Part shown: positions 55,926 through 64,000 of the stretch, in pieces
How positions within the stretch are numbered: the first letter of the stretch is position 1
Layout: each line of letters starts with the position of its first letter
Assembly: GCF_033958435.1 (NCBI RefSeq)
Contig: NC_134144.1
Location: 8,550,010 to 8,614,009 of the forward strand
Source of the DNA: Carettochelys insculpta
Lineage: Eukaryota; Chordata; Testudines; Carettochelyidae
Direction of reading: 5' to 3'
DNA length: 64,000 nucleotides
The notes under the pieces: model-generated
What the model was told of the DNA's origin: nothing
The model's input: the letters and a program-made list of their open reading frames with translations, nothing else
The model's database searches: none
Made by a program: the position numbers and the translations under genes

Positions 55926-57689
55926 GTAGCTGCTCTGTGCCAGGAGGGAGTTCTGAAAACATCCCCTTCAAGCATCTCCCATCCACACAGCACTGTCCTC
56001 ACTGGCTTGTTGGAAAACTTGTATCAGTCCGGTTGAGGGCCCTCAACCAAGCTTACAGCTGTTTCCATTGCTTCACTTTTACCTCTAACAACATAATGGG
56101 CTTCAAAGTGACACGAGCACATAGTGATATTTCTGGACTATGATTATGTATGTTAATATTCACGTGGTTGACTGGAGAGACAATTAACATTTTTCTTGTT
56201 GGAGATGAATGGATCTGATCTAGTCCCTCTCTTTGCACTGTTATGCCAGCACAAAAGGGACAGAAAGGTGACTTTTCACACCCTTGCCTGACAAAAGTTT
56301 TAATGAGAAAAGCACTAGTTCTGACAAAAGTCTCAGGTTTATGCAGTTCCTGCAGGCATACTTACAAAATGGAATATCTTAATGAATTATTGAGGAAAAT
56401 GAACAGTGTAATTGATGCAACATCCATTGCTGTTTAAAATAAGGTGTGGGCATAGCACCCTCGTGCTCTGACAATCCAGAAGTGCTGAATTTTTGGCCCA
56501 TTGGCAGCCGCAGTAGATTAGAGGAGTCCTCAAACTGTTCTGAAGTGTGCCAGAGAGTGGGCTTGTGTAGAACTATCTCAGGGTGTTCTGAGGAGGGCAA
56601 AATAGAGGTCCTTTGTGTGCATACCATTTTTCTTCTCAGATGCGACTAAGCAGCAACCTTAATTTTCAGTGTGCTGCAGAAGGAAGAGTTAAACCATCTC
56701 AAAGTACAGGGTAGTTCTGGTGTCTGGATCCAGAGGCCTTCACTTAGCAGTCTGGATCTTGTTCTCAACTGAGCAACCAAAATTCTGCTTAGCTTGGATC
56801 TAAGCAGCTTGCTAGCGTTCTGTAAACCATTCACAAAGAAATCAGTTGCATTGAACAGGTAACTTTTCTGCTTGGTTTCACAGAAGGAATGTGGCATTTC
56901 AGCTTTCCTCCCATCCTTGTAGTTTAGAATTTTTAGTATTCATAATGAGGTCACGCTTACATTACTGCATGTTCAAAGCACATCGCTGCTTCCCACTCCT
57001 GCAGCATGCAGTATCTTTTTTCCTCATTCACCTTCCTGTGAAGTATTAGAGTTGTTGCATTCATGCATAATCCTCTGGGCTCCTAGAATTTGCCAACATA
57101 TATTGACCTGCCTCTTAAGGTAACATTAGTTTCTCCTGCTATCATTTTCTGGTTGCAGAACTGGTATTCTGAGCAAAATCTAGGCCCTTATGAAACATTC
57201 TCCATTTAAAATAGTTCACAAAGACAATGTTGTGCTGTATCTTCTCATCAACTTTTTGTTCAAGGTGCCATCGAAATTTACTCCTCCAGTATTTTGAAAG
57301 CTTCATGGTCTACCTTGTCAGGCCAGGCTTAAAAGTTTAGATAGGTCTTAACCTTCTAGGAAATCATCTCTGTGCTCATATTTTGTAGAGACATCCAAGG
57401 ATGAGGCAGTCTCTGTTCAGAGACTGTCTAAATTGGATACAAGTTGAGTACGCTGGAGCTTCAGTGCTGAGAGAATTAAGGGTTTGTTTGGTTATGTTGT
57501 GTGTGCCCTTCCATCTCATCTTTGTCATTTTATCCCTAACAGATTTGTAAGTCTGTTGCACGACATTCAGTTTATTCAGCATTGTTATTTCAAATGGGAA
57601 GCCTTTTTCTCATTCTCAAGTCTTTCTTCTGCTAAGTACTTCCAAGCATGTCTCCTGAACACTGCTGCTGATTGTTTTCTAAAAGTTGG

Positions 57690-57745
57690 GTCTGCTGTTT
57701 TGTTTTGATAGAGTACAGGCTTACATGGCTATCTCAACTGTTACT
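57690..57745 (+). repeat. Short Penelope-like (?) tail trace
   Basis: The sequence 'tctgctgttttgttttgatag' followed by 'agtacaggcttacatggct' corresponds to the 'gcttttttgttttgatag..agactagcacggct' end seen in other copies. Confidence 0.5.
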
Positions 57746-58171
57746 ATAAAAGAAACTGTCAGGTTATATCGATGAAGGGAAATTTAATTGCTCTTAAGGG
57801 TTGTAGTTTATGTCTTGTGTGTTCTGCTCTGGAAAAAACGTAAGCATCCATCCACAAAGTAACCTTCCTCTTAGTTTTCAGTCTAGCGTAGTCCTCACTT
57901 TTTAAAAAAGGCCTTGATTATTTCCCTAGGGGTCTAAATAATGTCTGTATCAACTTGATATTCCTGCACAAACATGTAAATTAGGGGGCTAAAAAGTTGT
58001 ATCATATATCTGTACTTTTCAGTTTTATTTTAACATGCAGTCCCCTCCAGTGTAGTCTGTACTTTTGGTTGTGTAGGTGACAAAGATTCCCCACATGGTT
58101 GTAAATACAACCTTTGCCTTAAGTTTTAGTGGTGCTTGTAATCACAGCAGCAGCCATTTCATTTATTACAG

Positions 58172-58284
58172 ATAGAAGATCTGTCAGATGAACATTTTTC
58201 TTCACGTCATGCCAAATATGAAGAGAGAGAGAAAGCAAGGTGGTTGTTGTGGGAGCAAAGCCGATGGCCCAGAAGAAATAGCAG
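58172..58284 (+). CDS. KANSL1L: KANSL1L exon (window exon 10), PEHE end
   Basis: This 113-nt exon starts in phase 0 after ttacAG and leaves AG before GTaggt. It encodes I-E-D-L-S-D-E-H-F-S-S-R-H-A-K-Y-E-E-R-E and A-R-W-L-L-W-E-Q-S-R-W-P-R-R-N-S. The I-E-D-L-S-D-E and H-x-K-Y-E-E-R-E-x-A-R-W motifs are typical of the PEHE region, and the W-E-Q-S form points to KANSL1L rather than KANSL1. Confidence 0.97.
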
Positions 58285-58599
58285 GTAGGTGTATTGTCTT
58301 AATGGGGGGGTTCTTACAGAATAATTGGGATTTTCTGTTAGTGTCACAGCAGCTTTTAGAACTGTTCTCAGTGTGGCAACTTTAGAAATGGGGCTATTCA
58401 CCATCAAAGTGTTTACTACGTACAGTATCATCCATATTTAATTTCTTCTTTGAGTGTTTGCTCCTTCACATTCCAATGTGTGTGTGTGTGTGCACATGTT
58501 TTTAGGAGACTTTCCTCTAGTGGTACCTGTTGCATTGGCTGTGGCGCCTCTTGTGGTGATTTCTCTTGATGCTACATGTACGCTCCTGCCAGCCAGACT

Positions 58600-59000
58600 C
58601 CTGCTCAGTTCAGCATGCCAGACAACCTGGCAGACTGCCTCAGTCGATCATTGCAGTTCCATGAGTGGTCCCTCTGGGTGGATGTCACCCAACCATTTTC
58701 CAAGGGTTGGGTCATTCCCAAGTGGACCCATTTGTGACCCGCCTCAACAGGAAATGCCCCCAGTTCTGCTCCTTCCAGTGCCACAGCCAGGGGTCCCTCA
58801 TGGAGGCCTTCCAATTAACGTGGATGGGGCAGTACCTGTACAAATATGTCGTTCCCCTTGATACTAAGGGTCCTTATCAAAATTCATCAAGACTTGGCAG
58901 ATTTAATTTTCATAGTACCCATTTGGCTCGGATAGCACTGGTACACCATGCTGCTGTCCCTGTCAGTGGCCTGGCTGGTAACATTGTCTCTGCTCCCTGA
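58600..59000 (+). pseudogene. DIRS RNase H end / methyltransferase-like remnant (copy 4)
   Basis: M-P-D-N-L-A-D-C-L-S-R at 58615 corresponds to the A-D-Q-L-S-R end of RNase H. The frame from 58665 reads L-G-H-S-Q-V-D-P-F-V-T-R-L-N-R-K-C-P-Q-F-C, matching F-P-Q-I-D-L-F-A-T-Q-H-N-K-K-C-P-R-F-C. A frameshift separates the two parts. Confidence 0.78.
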
Positions 59001-59189
59001 GTCAGGACTGTGGCTGGTTGCAACACCCAAACCTGGAATTCCTCCTCAGTGTGGAAACTCCAGGGCTCAATCACCTCAAGCTCCAGTGTTCAAACTTAGT
59101 TCAGGTTGACCTAATGGGCATCCATAAGCCTTTCACCTAGGCCACATATACTGCTAAATGGAAAAGGTTCTCCCTCTAGTGCCTTAGTG

Positions 59190-60035
59190 TGGGAATCTTG
59201 CCCAAGGATACTGCACTTCTCCTCCTTCTGAACTGTCTGGTCCACCTAGAGTACCAGGACCTGGCTGGGATATCAGAATTCTATTTGGGATCTGGTGCCT
59301 GGTTCCTCTTTGGGGACCTGGTAGTGGTTTTCTCAAGGGGTGGGATAGGCTTTATCATCATGTGTGGAACCTGCTGCCATCTTGGGACCTTAATCTGGTC
59401 CTTGAGTGGCTTGTAGTCTCCTGCTTTAGAACCCTTGGCTTCGTGCTCACTAGCCTACCTCTCGTATAAAGTGTCCTTTCTGGTGGCTGTTATGTCCTCC
59501 TGCGGGGTGTTGGAGGTGAAAGCCTTTACCTCTGAGCCTCCATACATTGTTTTTTTATAAAGATACGGTACAACTGTGACCCCACCTGCTGAAGGTGGTG
59601 TTGCCATTCCATGTTAACGAGGGCATTTTTCTCTTGATGTCCTACCCTAAATCGAGCGGGGACAGGGCATTGCACTCCCTGGACATACAGCAGGCCATTG
59701 CTTTCTATATAGATCTCACTGAGCTATTCCACAAGTCTCCCCAGTTTCTTGTTGCCTTTGCCAATCTCAATGCAGCAGCTGTTGTCATGGATCACCACTT
59801 GCATCACGCTCTACTGTGACGTAGCCGAGGTTCTGGCCCTGCCTATTATGGCACACTCAACTAGAGTACAGGCTTCTTCCATGGCCTTCCTGGTGCAGGT
59901 GCCCCTTATGGACATCTGCAGAGCAGTGACATTGTCCAAGCTGCACACCTTTGTGGCACATTATGCCCTCATCCAGATGGCAAGAGATGATGCAGTGTTC
60001 AGCAGAACTGTTCTGCATTCACCTCTGAGCTGAGA
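59190..60035 (+). pseudogene. DIRS tyrosine recombinase remnant (copy 4)
   Basis: Segments include L-N-C-L-V-H-L-E-Y-Q-D-L-A-G and later A-H-S-T-R (H-x-x-R box), D-I-C-R-A-V and H-T-F-V-A-H-Y-A-L (candidate nucleophile Tyr), parallel to the young copy. Frameshifts break it and the first catalytic Arg is not clear (M-S-S-C-G-V-L-E-V). Confidence 0.78.
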
Positions 60036-60767
60036 ACTGACACCTCCTCTATCCAAACTGCTGCTAAGTCACATACTGGAATGCACAGGAGTAAGCACTG
60101 AAGAAGAAACAAGTTACTAACCTGTCCATTTCAGACCCCTGCCTTCTGTCTGTCAGATTCCTCTGGTAAGAGAGAACTGAGTGGGGCTGGGTCGGCAGGG
60201 GTATATGTGCAGCATTGAGAGACACTGCCTATGGGGCTGCCAGAGTTGACCCCACATGTACTGTGAGGGGAAAAGTATTCTGACAGCTGTGCATGCGGTA
60301 CACATATTGCAATGGACAGGAGCAACAGTCAAAAGGGGGAATAACCATTTTTTATTACTCAAAAAGGAAAACTGTACACTTATCCCACTGCTGCTGTTTG
60401 CTGCCATGCTCAGTAATTATTGCCTAAGCCAAACAAATAGGGTGTCATTTCTCACTCATTTATCCTTGATTTAGATGACTGAATGGAGGGGGGGAGGGGG
60501 CATTTCTCTGGATCTAAGACAGGAAATTACCGCATTCAGAGACTCTCTCCAGGTACGGGATCCTGTTAAGTTGGTACATTTTTAAAAGTATTATCAAACA
60601 AATAAAATGTATTTAAATATTTTATACCGAGGTCAGCTTTGCCATAAAGTGCTGTTTTCAGGTTATCTGTACGTCTAAGCATACAAGTAAGAAGGCTTTA
60701 AAATTTGAATTGTTTCTAGTCACTGAACAGAGTAGTTGCTAAACAAACTTATTTTGTCTTGTACTAG

Positions 60768-60948
60768 ATCTTATAGCAAAAATGCTGAAGGACAGCTGGG
60801 ACAGGATCCAGTAACAACAGAAAATCATCCTAACTCCTGTGCCTCGCTGCATTATGCCAGTGAAGCTGCTTCAGAGCTTCCTTCACAAATCCATGGTTCT
60901 GTATGTTGCAGGGTCCCCCAGTCTTCAAAGGAAAACCAAGAAGCAAAG
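60768..60948 (+). CDS. KANSL1L: KANSL1L exon (window exon 11)
   Basis: This 181-nt exon completes an Arg codon and encodes S-Y-S-K-N-A-E-G-Q-L-G-Q-D and a Ser-rich tail ending S-S-K-E-N-Q-E-A-K, in phase 0 before GTagag. The Y-S-K-N-x-E-G-Q stretch after the PEHE region is what I expect of KANSL1L. It is likely disordered. Confidence 0.93.
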
Positions 60949-61634
60949 GTAGAGGGGGTGGGGGTTTAGTAACTAAGAGTCTGATCCAGTGCCAAAAGCG
61001 TGGCTGATTTCAGGGGGTCTTGGATCAGGCTGTGAAACTGTTCTGATCTCTGTTGCCACTTACACATTTAACTTCCTACCCCAATTTCTGAATTGCGTTT
61101 AGAGCTTCTGCAAATGACCAGATTGAGATCACTTCCAAATGAAGTCCTCAATTTGTCAACAGAATACGAACAGCACAGGCAAAACTTCCATTACTAGGTC
61201 AAAATGTCTCAGCGTCAGAAAGGAGAGTAGCAGGCTCTCTACTGCTACGTTCTGTAGCTTTTCTTCAGAGGATGCCAGCACCCATTGCAAATCATACTGA
61301 TTGTGATGGAAAGAGATGTTCTTAGCAATAGAAAATTAAGAACTCCTTTTTTGCATTCCTTGCCCTTTAGATCGTCCCTGCATTGTTTAACCTTGGAAAC
61401 TATTTTGGGATGCAGCTTATATAAAAGATTCTGTACAAAAAGAAGTTGTGCCATATTAAGCCAAGCTGCATTGAAAACTTGGTACCTAGCGAAATGGTAT
61501 TCTTCCTGGTATCCAAAGAACTTTGTAAGCACTGTGAAAAACAAGATTAATTTGTTACTTGATAACAGAGTCATTCTGCACATAGCTAACCAGGACCCCC
61601 CTTCTCCCTCTTTCCCCTCTTTGATTCCTTTCAG
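60949..61634 (+). other. KANSL1L: Intron of KANSL1L
   Basis: This is the last intron, 686 bp. No element was recognised. Open frames on both strands (about 110-127 codons at 61245-61668) have no family resemblance and overlap the next exon only partly. Confidence 0.85.
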
Positions 61635-61877
61635 TCTGAGCTGTGGGAACTTCGGGTTTTTCCATTAAAGGATGAAGACGTAGAAACCTTACAGTGCCAA
61701 GACCAAATAACAAATCAAATTGAAAGTTCAAGTGCAGCTTTCCACAGCGACTCCCTCTGCATTTCATGTACGGCCATCAGTTTGCCAAACAATGGCCCTC
61801 TACCACAATCTACAGAAGGTTTGGAAGACTGCAAAAGTGTTTTCCTGGGACTCTGCAGCACAAGAAAACAAAGGTGA
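61635..61877 (+). CDS. KANSL1L: KANSL1L terminal coding exon with stop
   Basis: This is 243 nt from ctttcAG to TGA at 61875-61877. It encodes 80 residues beginning S-E-L-W-E-L-R-V-F-P-L-K-D-E-D and ending S-T-R-K-Q-R. The W-E-x-R-x-F-P-L-K block is shared with KANSL1 family C termini. Together with the other exons it gives 591 residues here. The full human protein is roughly 990 residues, so about 400 N-terminal residues are expected upstream. Confidence 0.93.
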   Translation, partial: SELWELRVFPLKDEDVETLQCQDQITNQIESSSAAFHSDSLCISCTAISLPNNGPLPQSTEGLEDCKSVFLGLCSTRKQR

Positions 61878-62825
61878 CAGGGAATAATGTGTGTCATTAA
61901 GAAGCCAGTTAGGATGGAGAAAAGCCTAAGGTAAAAACTATAATTCACACAAAAATAACAGTACAATTCACATACTGTACATAAGCAGCGTATAATGTAG
62001 TTTGTTTCTTGTTTGTAACAGGCTGGATAAAATACCAAATGCAGCATTTTGCTCTTCCTGAACCACAAGAGAAACTAATTATTTTTACACTGCAAGTCTA
62101 CTAATCCCCGAGTTGAAATGGGCACACCTAAATAGCGGGTTTACTGGTGTACAGGTTACTGCTTTCTGTTCTCATACTGCCACATTCTTTAATGCTTTTT
62201 TTTTCCCACGTGTTTCTGGTTTCCATGATTTCTGAGACATCATCATACACTTTATTCCTTTAAACAAAGAACTTCAAAACACAGAAAAACTACTTGAAAA
62301 GACAGTGAGAAGTTTTTGTTGTTGTTTTGTTTTAAGGGTTTTTTTTAAAGCTTTCTTTAGTGGCATAAGCCTGTGGCAAATACCTGCCTTGTTCCAAATG
62401 CGTGTTTGAAATCTCTGGAATATTTAAGTACCAAAAATCCTCAAACACTAATACACAAATATATCACTATATTTCCATAGTTGATTTCAATCACAAGGGG
62501 GGGGGCAGCGAAATCTAGGATTAGTGAGTGAAAAATTAAAGATGCAGCTCTTTGATTATAATTTTGGATCACCATATATTTGAAGAGCTAACTCCTAGAC
62601 CTACAGTAGCTAATGCTGTTTACAACTGTTGACTGTCTTATCAAGACATTTTAAGCAATACTTTGCAAGGTTCTACCAAGTACACAAAAGTAGAGTGGCT
62701 AACCCAAAAGTAAGGACATCATAAGGGCTTTTAAAACCCTTTCAGTGTTGTTAAACAGATGTTTTTTTTTATTCATATCCATTTTGCACTAAGAAAATAA
62801 AGGAAATTGTTTTAAATGCATACAT
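61878..62825 (+). other. KANSL1L: KANSL1L 3' UTR (probable)
   Basis: AT-rich sequence follows the stop codon. A canonical AATAAA lies at 62796-62801 and a weaker ATTAAA at 62535-62540. The cleavage site is not visible, so the end is an estimate. The UTR may extend further. Confidence 0.6.
62796..62801 (+). promoter_or_regulatory. Candidate poly(A) signal
   Basis: AATAAA lies 919 bp after the stop codon, with a T-rich stretch downstream. The assignment to KANSL1L is inferred from position only. Confidence 0.5.
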
Positions 62826-63645
62826 TCTGACTTCTCAAGTGATGTTAATAGAAGCTGAAGCATACAAAAATTATGTAGTGTATTCTTGTAGCAGAACATT
62901 CAACAGCAATAGAATGTATGCATAAACTACTGCCAGCAGGAAGTTTTTCTGTGTATGGTTGAAGGTGACTATATAGGAGTCTCTGTTCTTGTGCGACATT
63001 TCCCTCAGCTTATAATATCCAGTGCTGACAGACGACCCATTTATTAGTGTCAAACTTAATTTTTTTTTTCTGTGAAACTGACTGGAAATATATGCAGACA
63101 TCAAAAAAAATCAGTCAAGTTTCAATACTGCAGCCTATGCTAGATTGTAGTTTATTGACCATTCTGATTTAATTTAAATCTTTTTTAATGCTGGTTTGTC
63201 CAGAAATTAAATTTTGCCTCAGTGTCTGATACAATCTTCAATTCAAGGTGTTTTTTAATTAAAAGTTATTTCCATAAACTATGTAGAGTCTGAATTTGAT
63301 TAGCACTGGAAGTATTTAGATAGCAATGGCATGTACCTTTTAAGACCTATACTGTCTTTTGTCAGGGTGAAGTGAGGGTTTTTTCTTGTGTGTTCTCTTG
63401 TTTCTGCTAGCACCCATTATACCACAGTATAGAAGATTGTTCAGGGCATCCTACTCTGGTATTAATGGCAGTGTGAGAAGCAATCTGGGGGCCGCATCAA
63501 CTCCCCACATGTGGGACCTGGGAGAATTATACACGAGAACCACAGACTTAGTTAATGAAGTCTGAATCAGCCAGGATCCTGAAGGGACAAAGAGTTGTCT
63601 GTTAATATTGAGACTCTCTTATAACTGAAGTAAACTTTTGACTAG
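62826..63645. other. Downstream intergenic or UTR sequence, no gene seen
   Basis: This is AT-rich sequence with poly-T runs. No exon, RNA gene or named repeat was recognised. Confidence 0.6.
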
Positions 63646-64000
63646 ACTCATAGAAGACTGGGGTTGGAAGAGACCTCAGCAGGTCATCAACTAAATCGCT
63701 CCAGTCAGGGTTTTGTCAAGTCTGGCCTTAAACTCGAAGGATGGAGATGCCATCACTTCCCTAGGCAACCGAATATCCAACCTCCACCCCGGAATGTGAG
63801 ACCATTGTTCCTTTTTCAGTCATCTGCCACCACTGAAAACAGCCTCTCTCCAGCCTCTTTGGACACCCCGCCGCCCCCGTTGCAGGTAGTGAAAGGCTGC
63901 TATCAAATCCCCCCCATCATGCTTCTCTTTTGCAGATTCTATAAGCCCAGCTCACCTTGCCTGTCCTCATAAAATGATTTTCATGGTCCTCTTCTGCACT
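63646..64000 (-). mobile_element. CR1 LINE 3' region, reverse orientation
   Basis: The familiar CR1 complement is visible: 'catagaagactggggttggaag', 'agacctcagcaggtcatc', 'ttgtcaagtctggccttaa', 'tgccaccactgaaaacagcc' and 'aaaggctgctatcaaatccc'. It runs off the window edge and is moderately diverged. Confidence 0.9.

Larger units (their letters stand above)
54457..58171 (+). other. KANSL1L: Intron of KANSL1L
   Basis: This 3.7-kb intron contains a DIRS RT/RNase H scrap at 55690-55925 and a Penelope-like tail trace near 57690-57745. The blocks 54880-55560 and 56220-57400 have repeat-like composition and several 60-100-codon open frames on both strands, but no family could be assigned. Confidence 0.85.
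58448..60335 (+). mobile_element. Decayed DIRS-like retrotransposon, copy 4 (internally deleted)
   Basis: Left-terminal-repeat-like sequence (58448-58570: 'cttctttgagtgtttgctcc', 'ctagtggtacctgttg') faces an inverted right end (about 60150-60330). The segment 'aatgcacaggagtaagcactg..' near 60078 resembles an internal complementary region. The interior keeps only the methyltransferase-like segment and the recombinase. Gag and RT are deleted. It has the same sense as the host gene. Confidence 0.72.
58285..60767 (+). other. KANSL1L: Intron of KANSL1L
   Basis: This is a 2.5-kb intron almost entirely occupied by DIRS relic copy 4 (58448-60335). The remaining 430 bp shows no element. Confidence 0.88.

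Noticed and set aside
61245..61668. Open frames of 112 and 127 codons on opposite strands
   Set aside because: They lie in the last intron and partly across the terminal exon acceptor. There is no domain, and the KANSL1L frame there is different.
1..64000. CRISPR arrays, bacterial operons, ribosome binding sites, endogenous retrovirus with LTRs
   Set aside because: There are no regularly spaced direct repeats and no prokaryotic gene layout. The reverse transcriptase here belongs to a DIRS element with a tyrosine recombinase, and I saw no retroviral protease, integrase or envelope-like frame.

Overview
This is vertebrate nuclear DNA. It is an AT-rich, intron-dominated stretch holding the 3' two-thirds of one host gene on the + strand, with transposons filling the introns. 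Twelve GT-AG exons spread over 1126-61877 join in one phase-consistent frame of 591 codons plus a stop. The product is recognised as KANSL1L (KAT8 regulatory NSL complex subunit 1-like) from its C-terminal PEHE region. The 5' exons lie upstream of the window.

The repeats suggest a non-avian reptile, most likely a turtle. They include CR1 LINE 3' ends of chelonian/crocodilian type, a tRNA-derived SINE, DIRS-type tyrosine-recombinase retrotransposons, Penelope-like fragments and abundant palindromic MITEs. The species itself cannot be read from the sequence.

Layout: 1-4.1 kb holds exons 1-2 and ordinary intron. The 22-kb intron at 4.2-26.4 kb is a transposon graveyard. It has a decayed DIRS copy (4.7-8.1 kb) carrying a hAT insertion, an inverted cluster of Penelope-like tails plus a coding scrap (8.6-9.9 kb), a GC-rich Tigger-ended block (9.9-10.6 kb), a second DIRS relic (10.8-12.8 kb) and a third DIRS relic (16.6-25.7 kb). 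The third relic was itself split by a young, CpG-rich, nearly complete 6.16-kb DIRS element at 18312-24469. The young element keeps gag, RT-RNase H, a methyltransferase-like segment, a tyrosine recombinase, inverted terminal repeats and an internal complementary region. The 15.4-kb intron at 26.6-42.0 kb carries palindromic MITEs, a 1.24-kb transposon with long-range terminal inversion, a GC-rich MITE and MIR/L2-like fossils. From 42 to 62 kb the exons are denser and encode the PEHE region and C terminus. The introns there hold a hAT MITE with visible target duplication, a tRNA-SINE, CR1 and two more DIRS relics. The 3' UTR begins at 61878 with a candidate poly(A) signal at 62796, and a reverse CR1 closes the window.

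The most interesting system is the DIRS lineage. Several generations lie in the same transcriptional sense as the host gene, with one inserted inside another. The young copy preserves the structure expected of circular-DNA, recombinase-mediated integration, including a shared TTC at both ends and in the internal complementary region, and no target duplication.
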